DNA from: Clostridia bacterium BRH_c25
GTDB lineage: Bacteria; Bacillota_A; Clostridia; Lutisporales; Lutisporaceae
Assembly (NCBI GenBank): GCA_001515955.1
Contig: LOES01000057.1
Location: 1 to 21,859 of the forward strand
DNA: 21,859 nucleotides
Direction of reading: 5' to 3'
Positions 1-5,740 of this stretch are shown one piece after another. Every line of letters starts with the position of its first letter. The first letter of the stretch is position 1. A model generated the notes under the pieces. The model was given only the letters and a program-made list of their open reading frames with translations. It did not search any database and was not told the DNA's origin. Both the position numbers and the translations under genes were made by a program.

Positions 1-220
1 CGATATATTCATCCGCTTCTTCAGAGTTATCCATATCCAGGGCTTCAAGGCATACCGCCCTGTCCGGCTTCTCAATGGTAATGGTGCCACCCAGGGATTT
101 GACATGCAGCTCCCTTGATTCCTTCTTTGCTGTTTTTGACTTGGCTGCCCTGGCCAGCAGCTCCTCCAGGGTCACTTTTTTAGGGGTTTCTGCCGTTTCC
201 CTCGTGCTCAGCTTTTTCAT
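1..220 (-). CDS. XkdN-like phage tail assembly chaperone, 5' part only
   Basis: The minus-strand ATG at 218-220 is preceded by AGGAGG at about 9 nt. The frame stays open for 73 codons to the window edge, so only the N-terminus is visible. It starts MKKLSTRETAETPKKVTLEE and continues as a charged Lys/Glu-rich segment. The name rests mainly on position: in PBSX-type contractile tails a small XkdN-like chaperone gene follows the tube gene. Such proteins help measure and assemble the tail and are not in the final particle. It lies 4 nt after the tube gene and is clearly in the same operon. The visible residues alone would not identify the family. Confidence 0.6.
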   Translation of the reverse strand, partial: MKKLSTRETAETPKKVTLEELLARAAKSKTAKKESRELHVKSLGGTITIEKPDRAVCLEALDMDNSEEADEYI

Positions 221-224
221 TGGC

Positions 225-677
225 TTAACCCTCCTGCACTGCAATTAGATCCGGGAAGGTCACATCAGAAGGTGTAAACCCGAAGGGATACTCCCTTTCA
301 AGCTTCTGTCCCTGCTCAAACTGCATGATTGTTGCTTCGTTGAACCAAACATTGTTTATGACAACCCGCTCGGTACCATATGCATCCGGGTCGGCCAGCT
401 TCCCAATCAGCTGACTTCTCGTGTCCTTGCCCTGGGTCCAGGCCTTCACAAGCTTTTCCAGCCCTCTGCTGTACACCTTCTTTACCTTTAAAGTGCCTTC
501 CCCCTTGAGCCCTGTAATCTTGCTCTCAATATCCAGCTCCCCTGCCATCTGCACATCTTCCCTGTTGGCTACGACCTTTGCTTCAAAGCTCTCTATTTCA
601 TAGACCAGCTCGCCGTCCCACCAGATTTGCCCCCATCTACCGTTGATTTGTCTGTTTCCAGGTACTTTTCTTGCCAT
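225..677 (-). CDS. xkdM: phage tail tube protein (XkdM family)
   Basis: This 150-aa protein has the usual length of the XkdM/DUF2001 inner tail tube proteins. Typical features are the N-terminal NGRWGQIWWDGELVYEIESF segment, a central KITGLKGEGTLKVKKVYSRG strand pair, and a C-terminal YPFGFTPSDVTFPDLI stretch. Hexameric rings of this protein stack to form the tube inside a contractile sheath. The ATG at 675-677 follows GGAGGAATATAA. It lies 18 nt after the sheath gene, and sheath-tube-chaperone is the canonical order. Family assignment is confident. Whether the particle is a phage tail or a tailocin is decided by the wider locus, not by this gene. Confidence 0.9.
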   Translation of the reverse strand: MARKVPGNRQINGRWGQIWWDGELVYEIESFEAKVVANREDVQMAGELDIESKITGLKGEGTLKVKKVYSRGLEKLVKAWTQGKDTRSQLIGKLADPDAYGTERVVINNVWFNEATIMQFEQGQKLEREYPFGFTPSDVTFPDLIAVQEG

Positions 678-695
678 TTATATTCCTCCTCCATT

Positions 696-1757
696 CTACA
701 TTTCTACTGTGAACTGCAAATCTTCCATTGCATCCAGGAATTTGACCGCAGCTGCTGCAAACACCAAGCTTCCGGTATTGGCTTCCTTGATCTGCTGCTC
801 ATCCATTTCAGTTACATCGATTCCCCTGCCCACCAAATAGGTTCTCTGGGCTTCAACATCGATTAAAGCCAAATTGTCATAGCTGGAATCCAGTACATCC
901 ATTCTGGCCAGTTCCTTAAAATAGGCATTGACTGCCGCTAGAAAAAGAACCTTATTATCGTAGCTGTTTACCACATTCCCGACATAACCGGCATCAAAGG
1001 TATCCCTGATATCGTCCCGGACCAGATCCACCGCATCGACGATCTTGATCTTTTTGAAAGCTTCACCCTTTGTTGCCGTAGTCGTAACCAGGGAATTGAC
1101 AGCCCTGCCGATTTTGACTTTTTCCCCGTCATTCACAAGGATCAGCTTGCCTGCATCGATATCCGCATCCGGTTCAGTAGATTCCGTAATGCTCTCAACC
1201 TCGGACAACACGTAGTAGGTCGCACTTCTGCTGAAAGGCATCCCGGCCAGAATTCCTGCGATTCTTGAGCAGTATTCAGCCGTGCTGTAAGTTTTACTCC
1301 CGGCTTTTATATCCGCCGTCGTAAAGTTGATAATCCCCTCATGATCACCGGTTGAAGAAGGCAGTACCGCCTTAAATGTCTTTTTATCCGTATCCCTTTC
1401 GCCCTTAATCCAAGTCGATACTGAGGTTATCTGTTCTGTCCCGATTTCCGGTATCGCCAGGTAGTTCCATTTCTTGTTCTTCAGCCGCAGCAGCGCTTCA
1501 TTGTATTCAGTCGCCGCTGCTGCCACTCTCTCTACTATCACTGTGGACGGTGCCCCCATAAACGCCTTTTCAATATAATCCTTGTTTGCATCAGTCCAGG
1601 CTGCCGCATCCACTTCTGCAATGCTGCCGTATGTCTTGGTGACAAAGGATGTATCGGTGTCATCCTTCAGTATAAGTGCAACGATCCCCCTTGCACTCCT
1701 TTTTACAGCTGTTGTTCCTTTTGTCTTGAATTCAATTAAAATCTGTGGCAATCCCAT
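696..1757 (-). CDS. xkdK: contractile tail sheath protein (XkdK family)
   Basis: This 353-aa protein is of the Phage_sheath_1/XkdK type and forms the contractile outer sheath around the tube. It begins MGLPQILIEFKTKGTTAVKR, as typical for the short Firmicutes sheath subfamily. A middle domain (about residues 90-200) includes TFKAVLPSS and the AGILAGMPFSRSATYYVL stretch. The C-terminal domain has the conserved DTFDAGYVGNVVNSYDNKVL segment (about 253-272) followed by YLVGRGIDV. The start overlaps regulation of the previous gene: its ribosome site GAAGGAGGAA lies inside the last codons of the upstream gene, whose stop is 1 nt before this ATG, suggesting translational coupling. The length matches PBSX and diffocin sheaths. 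Confidence 0.93.
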   Translation of the reverse strand: MGLPQILIEFKTKGTTAVKRSARGIVALILKDDTDTSFVTKTYGSIAEVDAAAWTDANKDYIEKAFMGAPSTVIVERVAAAATEYNEALLRLKNKKWNYLAIPEIGTEQITSVSTWIKGERDTDKKTFKAVLPSSTGDHEGIINFTTADIKAGSKTYSTAEYCSRIAGILAGMPFSRSATYYVLSEVESITESTEPDADIDAGKLILVNDGEKVKIGRAVNSLVTTTATKGEAFKKIKIVDAVDLVRDDIRDTFDAGYVGNVVNSYDNKVLFLAAVNAYFKELARMDVLDSSYDNLALIDVEAQRTYLVGRGIDVTEMDEQQIKEANTGSLVFAAAAVKFLDAMEDLQFTVEM

Positions 1758-1758
1758 T

Positions 1759-2184
1759 CTAAAATTCCTCCTTCATTTCTAATGTTTGCATCGTTTCGAA
1801 GCCGTTATCCGTATCCTCCCTGCTGTCGATATAGCTCAGGTCAAAAGTGAAATGCAGCACCTTTTCAATGATTTCTCCTTTTGTCTTGTCAATGTTTACT
1901 GTCCTGTCACCGGCTTGCAGCACCACATCGAACAACCCCTCCAGCAGGTCCTGCATTTCCAACAGCCCTGTACCGATATCCCCGTCGGGGTAATACCGGA
2001 TATTGACTGCCAATGCCTTTGAGAATTGATATACATTTTCATTTGTCTTTGATACCGAGATAATCTGCACTAAAAAGCAGGGCTTGGAAAAATCCTGAGG
2101 CAATTCGTCATAATACAGACAATAACCGGGAAATCCAGTGCTGAGCTTTTGTGCTGCCGCATTTCTGATATCAACCAATGTCAT
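1759..2184 (-). CDS. phage tail terminator-like protein (XkdJ/DUF6838 type)
   Basis: The 141-aa product starts MTLVDIRNAAAQKLSTGFPG and has the FLVQIISVSKT...FSKALAVNIRYYPD pattern of the small protein encoded just before the sheath in PBSX-like tails (DUF6838). This family is annotated as a tail terminator that caps the growing tube. The ATG follows AGGAGGTTGGTCC. It is the first gene of the visible structural operon, with 66 nt separating it from the upstream regulator-like gene; that gap holds a perfect palindrome. Family placement relies on recall of the pattern and on gene order. In a headless particle a terminator would still be needed to close the tube. Confidence 0.7.
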   Translation of the reverse strand: MTLVDIRNAAAQKLSTGFPGYCLYYDELPQDFSKPCFLVQIISVSKTNENVYQFSKALAVNIRYYPDGDIGTGLLEMQDLLEGLFDVVLQAGDRTVNIDKTKGEIIEKVLHFTFDLSYIDSREDTDNGFETMQTLEMKEEF

Positions 2185-2209
2185 GGACCAACCTCCTTCG
2201 CTATGTATG

Positions 2210-2227
2210 GTTTATGTTAACATAAAC
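2210..2227. promoter_or_regulatory. perfect 18-bp palindrome before the tail operon
   Basis: GTTTATGTTAACATAAAC is identical to its reverse complement and sits 25 bp upstream of the first tail-gene ATG (2184), between it and the end of the sigma-like gene. A symmetric site of this length just before a structural operon suggests an operator for a dimeric regulator. It is not the phi105-like operator found at 2772-2904 and does not match the LexA or Rex consensus. The binding protein is unknown. Confidence 0.5.
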
Positions 2228-2250
2228 AGGGTTCGACCCCCGTTGATGAC

Positions 2251-2487
2251 TTAAAAACACTTTTGCCAAAAGGCATTTGAGGCCTTGTGATGTCTTTTCC
2301 CTTCCCCCGGCATATATCCTTTCTTCATGTATACAATCACCCATTCCAGATCCTTCTCCATGCCGCATAGAATTTCCAGATCTGCATAACCGGCCTCCTG
2401 CCGCTTCCGCGCTTTTGCCTTAAGCTGCCTGACACCCTTTAATGCTTCATAATAATCTGCTACCAGCTCTCTAATATCTTCATCCAT
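2251..2487 (-). CDS. short phage sigma-like regulator (Xpf N-terminal region), probably truncated
   Basis: This 78-aa product starts with ATG at 2485-2487 after GGGAGGGAAGGGG. The run DLEWVIVYMKKGYMPGEGKR resembles the region before the DNA-binding part of PBSX Xpf-like and phage sigma-70-like late regulators, where DLEYAIEW...TGRxPGNRRG-type sequences are common. In those proteins a region-4 helix-turn-helix follows. Here the frame ends nine residues after KRHHKA with SNAFWQKCF, so no DNA-binding domain is encoded, and only 66 nt remain before the tail operon, too few to hold one. Position between the repressor switch and the structural genes fits a late-gene activator. It may be a decayed activator or a small adaptor. 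The family call is tentative. Confidence 0.45.
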   Translation of the reverse strand: MDEDIRELVADYYEALKGVRQLKAKARKRQEAGYADLEILCGMEKDLEWVIVYMKKGYMPGEGKRHHKASNAFWQKCF

Positions 2488-2510
2488 CCCCTTCCCTCCC
2501 TGTACAATAC

Positions 2511-2550
2511 AAAAGGCACCATACCGGAACTGTTATCCCGGTATAGTGCC
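2511..2550 (-). terminator. intrinsic terminator between the early gene and the sigma-like gene
   Basis: The 13-nt arms at 2515-2527 and 2538-2550 (GGCACCATACCGG and CCGGTATAGTGCC) pair with one mismatch around a 10-nt loop. On the minus strand the stem is followed by TTTT. It lies after the stop of the 53-aa gene and before the sigma-like gene. Leftward transcripts from the repressor-controlled promoter would therefore meet it before the tail genes. Confidence 0.75.
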
Positions 2551-2568
2551 TCCGCTCTTCGGTCGGCA

Positions 2569-2730
2569 TTATTTTACCTTGTCCTTGTTTGTGCACTCCA
2601 ATTTTGTTATCAGCTCACCGTTAATGTGCTTGATGCTGATCTCAAAGAAATCCTGTCTGCCGATCTTCTCAGCACACTCAACCAATTCTAAAGCCTTTTT
2701 CAACACCAAGTCCCTTAGTTTATCCGTCAT
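2569..2730 (-). CDS. 53-aa early phage protein, function unknown
   Basis: The small open frame starts at ATG 2728-2730 behind GAGGTGACTGCCGA, a good ribosome site at about 8 nt, and ends with TAA at 2569-2571. The product begins MTDKLRDLVLKKALELVECA and ends LECTNKDKVK. It looks like a soluble alpha-helix followed by a two-strand segment. It is the first gene of the leftward arm, about 75 nt below a promoter whose spacer is a repressor operator. This is the position of Cro-like or early regulatory genes in temperate phages. No helix-turn-helix is evident and I do not recognise a family. Confidence 0.65.
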   Translation of the reverse strand: MTDKLRDLVLKKALELVECAEKIGRQDFFEISIKHINGELITKLECTNKDKVK

Positions 2731-2771
2731 TCGGCAGTCACCTCAAATTCTACAGTATTTTATTATCTCAT

Positions 2772-2785
2772 CTTGTATCTCCGAC
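2772..2785 (-). promoter_or_regulatory. phi105-like repressor operator, copy 1
   Basis: The plus strand reads CTTGTATCTCCGAC, so the minus strand reads GTCGGAGATACAAG. As I recall, the operator core of Bacillus phage phi105 repressor is the asymmetric 14-mer GACGGAAATACAAG, and this differs at a few positions. It lies in the leader of the leftward transcript, upstream of the 53-aa gene. Confidence 0.6.
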
Positions 2786-2811
2786 GTTTGTCGGCTCGAC
2801 CCTACAATCAT

Positions 2812-2840
2812 ATTGTATTGTATTTCCGACATTTTGTAAA
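2812..2840 (-). promoter_or_regulatory. leftward early promoter
   Basis: On the minus strand TTTACA (2835-2840) and TACAAT (2812-2817) are separated by exactly 17 nt, each one base from the sigma-A consensus. The spacer contains nearly all of operator copy 2, so bound repressor would block polymerase directly. The first gene downstream is the 53-aa ORF. Confidence 0.7.
2817..2830 (-). promoter_or_regulatory. phi105-like repressor operator, copy 2
   Basis: The plus strand reads ATTGTATTTCCGAC, which is GTCGGAAATACAAT on the minus strand, the closest of the three copies to the recalled phi105 core except for its final base. It spans the -10/-35 spacer of the leftward promoter. Confidence 0.65.
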
Positions 2841-2890
2841 AGTCTGCTATACCCGTTTTTCCTTTATATGGTTAAACCAGCTCAATACTA

Positions 2891-2904
2891 CTTGTATTTA
2901 CGAC
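2891..2904 (-). promoter_or_regulatory. phi105-like repressor operator, copy 3
   Basis: The plus strand reads CTTGTATTTACGAC, which is GTCGTAAATACAAG on the minus strand. It lies 40 bp upstream of the -35 box of the repressor promoter and has the same orientation as the other two copies. It could take part in autoregulation. Confidence 0.6.
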
Positions 2905-2943
2905 ATTTTACTTATATTTCTGGCTGGCTTACTAATTTTTTTC

Positions 2944-2972
2944 TTGATTTTACCATTACTGCGATATATAAT
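2944..2972 (+). promoter_or_regulatory. repressor promoter
   Basis: TTGATT (2944-2949), a 17-nt spacer and a perfect TATAAT (2967-2972) lie 42 bp before the repressor ATG. This is a near-consensus housekeeping promoter and should express repressor and ImmA together. Confidence 0.8.
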
Positions 2973-3014
2973 AACATTAATAGTCGGTATGACCGTACAT
3001 GAAGGAGAGAAAAA

Positions 3015-3410
3015 ATGGATATCGGAACCCAAATCAAGGAGCTTAGAAAAGCAAAGAAAATGACACAGGTAGAACTCTCTGCCCATGCAGAGATCTCAAG
3101 GTCCTATCTGGCTGATGTGGAAGCCGGAAGGTATAACCCCAGCCTGGAAACCTTGTCAAAGCTTGCCCAGGCTCTTAGCGTCGAGGTTTCGGCTCTTTTC
3201 AAAGGAAATGCGGTCCAACCGGACTCTCCTGCAGCCTCTCCCGAAAATACCGGCTCTGCCACAAGGGATAATGGCGTCAGAACAGTAGCTGCCCATAAGA
3301 CCGACGGTTATGAAGATGAGCTTACAGAGGATGAAAAAATCGCTGTCAGGGCTTTTCTTGAGACCTACAGAAAACAGAAACAAATGGTGAAGGAGAAGAA
3401 AGGAGACTAA
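3015..3410 (+). CDS. XRE-family phage repressor (cI/phi105-like)
   Basis: This 131-aa regulator has an N-terminal XRE helix-turn-helix. IKELRKAKKMTQVELSAHAE (about 8-27) contains the first helices, ISRSYLADVEAGRYNPSLET (about 28-47) the recognition helix and conserved turn, and LSKLAQALSVEVSALF closes the domain. A linker (about 67-100) is followed by an acidic helical tail, ELTEDEKIAVRAFLETYRKQ. It probably binds the three phi105-like operators to its left and keeps the tail genes silent. The start follows GAAGGAGAGAAAAA. It is co-transcribed with the ImmA-like peptidase 1 nt downstream, so inactivation by that peptidase after DNA damage is likely by analogy with ImmA/ImmR. No RecA-type autocleavage domain is present. 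Confidence 0.88.
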   Translation: MDIGTQIKELRKAKKMTQVELSAHAEISRSYLADVEAGRYNPSLETLSKLAQALSVEVSALFKGNAVQPDSPAASPENTGSATRDNGVRTVAAHKTDGYEDELTEDEKIAVRAFLETYRKQKQMVKEKKGD

Positions 3411-3411
3411 T

Positions 3412-3918
3412 ATGGCATACAGGTTGACCAAGCTTGAGTTATTACAGGAAGAAGCCCTGCAGCATGACATTAAAGTCACGTATGCTTCTCTGCCTAAACG
3501 AATCAAGGGACTATACTGCGAAGATTACGATATATCTCCAATCATTGCACTCAATAAACAATATATAGAGAATTCTAAAGAGGAAGCTTGTATCGTTGCC
3601 GAAGAGCTTGGGCATTACTATACATCTTCAGGAGATTTGCTCGATGAGGCTGCCGATATGACCGTCGTGAGAAAGCAGGAAGAGAAAGCAAGAAGATGGG
3701 CTGCAAAAAGGATCATTTCACTGAATGATATTATAAAAGGATATGAGTATGGAGCAAGAACACAGCAGGAGTTCGCGGAATACCTTGAGACTACGGAGGA
3801 CTTTCTATGCTGGGCAATTGAATACTATAGAAAAAAATATGGAATCATGAAGGTTATTGATTCCATATATATCATCTATTTTGAGCCTTTTGGAATAATG
3901 CGTATGCTCAGGAAATAA
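3412..3918 (+). CDS. ImmA/IrrE-family metallopeptidase, anti-repressor
   Basis: This 168-aa protein has the ImmA/IrrE core. LYCEDYDISPIIALNKQYIE (about 34-53) is the conserved strand and YIENSKEEACIVAEELGHYY (51-70) carries the catalytic helix. The metal motif reads EELGH (64-68) rather than HExxH, with Glu at the usual first His; this variant is common among clostridial phage members, so zinc use may differ. TSSGDLL follows, as usual. The start overlaps the ribosome site inside the repressor end (AAAGGAGACTAATATG), showing translational coupling. By family precedent it cleaves or clears the adjacent repressor upon a signal. The C-terminus ends in a hydrophobic stretch of unknown role. Confidence 0.85.
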   Translation: MAYRLTKLELLQEEALQHDIKVTYASLPKRIKGLYCEDYDISPIIALNKQYIENSKEEACIVAEELGHYYTSSGDLLDEAADMTVVRKQEEKARRWAAKRIISLNDIIKGYEYGARTQQEFAEYLETTEDFLCWAIEYYRKKYGIMKVIDSIYIIYFEPFGIMRMLRK

Positions 3919-3987
3919 GTATTTCTAATATATCTTTACCTCCCACCTGCCTCATGGAAGTCGTTTGCAGATTATCTGCTCATCTGC

Positions 3988-4623
3988 CTATTCCGAGTCA
4001 GCGGAATTCTCTATAGACATCATAAGGAAACCGCAGAAAGCCCCATTATCAACCTGCAGCGAAGCATCAACTTCCTTCTTTATCTGATTGATTTGTTCCC
4101 GATATGCCCGGTAAAATTCAAAGGTCGGTTTGGGACTGTATTTGAGTCCCTCCAATTCAAAGTACTCAATAACACCTTTAGCGGTAGTAGGTTTGACGAA
4201 AACCTCCACAGCCGGTCTGTAATAAATGGGACATACTGTTAACAACGGCCATTTGGCCAGTTTGTATTCATTGAGCAGCTCAGACATCAGCCTGAAGCCG
4301 GACTCCTGATCCCCATGTAAAAATTCCTTCAATCCATGGGATAAACGCTCTTTTTCATTGTCACTGATAGTTGTCGCCAAATCCCTAAATTTAGGTTTTT
4401 CGAAAATAGAAACCATAGAGGACTGACTGACAATCTTTTTCATGGAATCAACTATTACGCCGGGATTTTTGAAAGTCTCAATTGTGAAGCTATCCTGTGC
4501 CAATTTGTTCATTTTCTCTACTTTATGCTTTTTTGCAATTTCGAGCATCAATGGATCAGAAAAGCCACCGGGGTATCGCGTGAAAAAACGTGCTTCGGCT
4601 TCTTTGAGCTTTGTTCTGTTCAT
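3988..4623 (-). CDS. conserved-looking protein of unknown function, 211 aa
   Basis: The frame starts at ATG 4621-4623 after AAAGGAGATGAAGTT, a strong ribosome site, and has normal codon use, so it is very likely real. The product begins MNRTKLKEAEARFFTRYPGG and is a soluble, Lys/Glu-rich helical protein. Notable runs are MVSIFEKPKFRDLATTI (about 70-86) and WPLLTVCPIYYRPAVEVFVK (about 124-143). No signal peptide, membrane segment or nucleotide-binding motif is visible. It lies beside the phage switch but on the opposite strand to repressor and ImmA, and 91 nt after the DUF2089/membrane pair, so it could be cargo of the element or a chromosomal neighbour. I do not recognise a named family. Confidence 0.75.
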   Translation of the reverse strand: MNRTKLKEAEARFFTRYPGGFSDPLMLEIAKKHKVEKMNKLAQDSFTIETFKNPGVIVDSMKKIVSQSSMVSIFEKPKFRDLATTISDNEKERLSHGLKEFLHGDQESGFRLMSELLNEYKLAKWPLLTVCPIYYRPAVEVFVKPTTAKGVIEYFELEGLKYSPKPTFEFYRAYREQINQIKKEVDASLQVDNGAFCGFLMMSIENSADSE

Positions 4624-4714
4624 AACTTCATCTCCTTTGTTTTAATATATATTTCAATTGATGCCTTATTAATTCCTTCCTTATATCCATGAAATTCCTG
4701 ATAATTCGTCCTCA

Positions 4715-5035
4715 TTATTCGAGGTCCTGAATATTCATTTTATCAATTTCTTTATTCTTTTTCCGTTTTTCTCGACAGGCAAAATATATCGCCAACAAAA
4801 CGAATGTTGGAATATTGTATATTACGAGTACAGATAGAATCTGCATAACGATTTGTCCTAGCGGCTCATTAAGATAGAATGCCATACCCAAAACGGCTAT
4901 AACAGAAAAAAGCACATTTATGCCAGGCAGAATCAGGCCTAACCATCTGCTCTCTTTTTTCGAAAAGAATATTTGCAGTGCAAAAATACCGATCAGAAAT
5001 AATAATAGAGTAATTGTTTTTACAGGCATTATCAT
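4715..5035 (-). CDS. small three-helix membrane protein linked to a DUF2089 regulator
   Basis: This 106-aa protein has three hydrophobic segments: TITLLLFLIGIFALQIFF (about 7-24), LGLILPGINVLFSVIAVLGM (about 32-51) and IVMQILSVLVIYNIPTFVLL (about 62-81). A basic cytoplasmic tail with CREKRKKNKEIDKMN follows. Its ATG (5033-5035) directly follows the stop of the DUF2089 gene with no spacer, and the ribosome site AAAGGAG lies inside that gene, so the two are coupled. A second in-frame ATG two codons later is possible. Small regulator plus small integral membrane protein pairs often have the membrane partner sense a signal or control the regulator. The biochemical role is unknown. Confidence 0.8.
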   Translation of the reverse strand: MIMPVKTITLLLFLIGIFALQIFFSKKESRWLGLILPGINVLFSVIAVLGMAFYLNEPLGQIVMQILSVLVIYNIPTFVLLAIYFACREKRKKNKEIDKMNIQDLE

Positions 5036-5338
5036 TTATTTATTCTCCTTTTTTACTTTTTTGTATTCTGAAATCAGAATCTTAGCTGTATCAAAGTCTA
5101 TTTTTTCATTCACAGCCAGACGCTTTATCAGTGAGATGTACGGTTCATTAGCAGTATCCTCGCTTATTTGTATCTTCTGTATTAAGCGGTCCAGGCGCAG
5201 CCTTACCGTCGGGTAGGTTACTCCATATACTCCTGCTACTTCCTTTAACGAACCGGAAGCCATCAGAAACTTTTTTATAAAGCTGATATCCTCATCATCT
5301 AAATTTACAATCCAATCAGGCATAATTTCGATAGCCAC
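5036..5338 (-). CDS. DUF2089-family DNA-binding regulator
   Basis: I place the start at GTG 5336-5338, 6 nt after AAAGGGGTG, giving 100 aa. The longer upstream frame would begin at a TTG inside the promoter and operator. The core EDISFIKKFLMASGSLKEVA (about 16-35) followed by GVYGVTYPTVRLRLDRLIQK is the DUF2089 helix-turn-helix: a FLxxxGSLKEVA helix and a YPTVRxRLD recognition helix. The C-terminal half, YISLIKRLAVNEKIDFDTAK, is helical. Many family members carry an N-terminal zinc ribbon; this one lacks it. It is probably a transcription factor acting on its own palindromic promoter and, by gene coupling, linked to the membrane protein that follows. Confidence 0.82.
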   Translation of the reverse strand: MAIEIMPDWIVNLDDEDISFIKKFLMASGSLKEVAGVYGVTYPTVRLRLDRLIQKIQISEDTANEPYISLIKRLAVNEKIDFDTAKILISEYKKVKKENK

Positions 5339-5349
5339 ATGTATCACCC

Positions 5350-5392
5350 CTTTAATAATATTAAATATACTGTTTAATATTATTAAAGTCAA
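5350..5392 (-). promoter_or_regulatory. promoter embedded in a perfect inverted repeat (autoregulatory operator)
   Basis: On the minus strand TTGACT (5387-5392) and TATATT (5364-5369) are spaced by 17 nt. Two perfect 16-bp arms, CTTTAATAATATTAAA (5350-5365) and its complement (5373-5388), separated by 7 nt, cover the whole core promoter. A dimeric protein bound here would exclude polymerase. The adjacent DUF2089 regulator is the obvious candidate. As RNA the repeat would be weak because it is nearly all A/T, which favours a DNA operator. Confidence 0.75.
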
Positions 5393-5525
5393 TAGTTAAT
5401 TTATAATTACATATAATTAAAATCCGGAAGATTTTTGCTGCCGATAAGACGTTTAGTCAGTTATTGACCGGTTCATTCCTGATAACCATCTAACCGTCTT
5501 CCCTTGCACATGCACTAAATAATAG

Positions 5526-5555
5526 TTGAATTGATCCGACCGCGTATGCTATAAT
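5526..5555 (+). promoter_or_regulatory. promoter of the glycine-riboswitch operon
   Basis: TTGAAT (5526-5531) and a perfect TATAAT (5550-5555) are 18 nt apart. The -10 box is extended (TGCTATAAT). Transcription would start near 5562, just ahead of the riboswitch. Confidence 0.75.
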
Positions 5556-5577
5556 TGCTATTAATTTCATAGTATCG

Positions 5578-5695
5578 GATGAAGGTGGCAGGAGGAATAA
5601 CTCTCACTGCTATTGGACGTACCTCTGGAGAGACTCATAAGAGCACCGAAGGGGAAAGCCGGAAACGGCGAAACTCTCAGGTAAAAGGACAGGGG
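5578..5695 (+). promoter_or_regulatory. glycine riboswitch (one intact aptamer plus a degenerate 5' partner)
   Basis: The intact aptamer spans 5622-5695. P1 is CCTCTG (5622-5627) with CAGGGG (5690-5695), and GGAGAG pairs with CTCTC. The conserved signatures GCACCGAAGGGGAAA and CTCTCAGGTAAAAGGACAG are present, as in the glycine riboswitch consensus. Upstream, 5582-5620 (GGCAGGAGG...CTCTCA...GGAC) keeps short pieces of a first aptamer but lacks its binding core, like the ghost aptamer of singlet glycine riboswitches. It senses free glycine in the nascent RNA and controls the terminator at 5741-5781 before the UPF0237/UPF0210 operon. Confidence 0.92.
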
Positions 5696-5740
5696 ATTTT
5701 AATTTGTTGTGATAGGTATTTCACTTTTAAAATCCATTTT

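Noticed and set aside
2229..2243. GGGTTCGACCCCCG looks like a tRNA T-arm, suggesting a prophage attachment site
   Set aside because: The arms do not make a 5-bp T stem around a 7-nt loop, and no acceptor, anticodon or D arms lie around it.
3603..3617. Loss of the first His in the ImmA metal motif (EELGH) as evidence of an inactive peptidase
   Set aside because: The EELGH form is, to my recollection, common among clostridial phage ImmA-like proteins, so it is not by itself a sign of decay.
5709..5735. GGATTTTAA/TTAAAATCC repeat as a second terminator in the riboswitch
   Set aside because: It has no T run after it and overlaps the end of P1; it is better seen as part of the expression platform.
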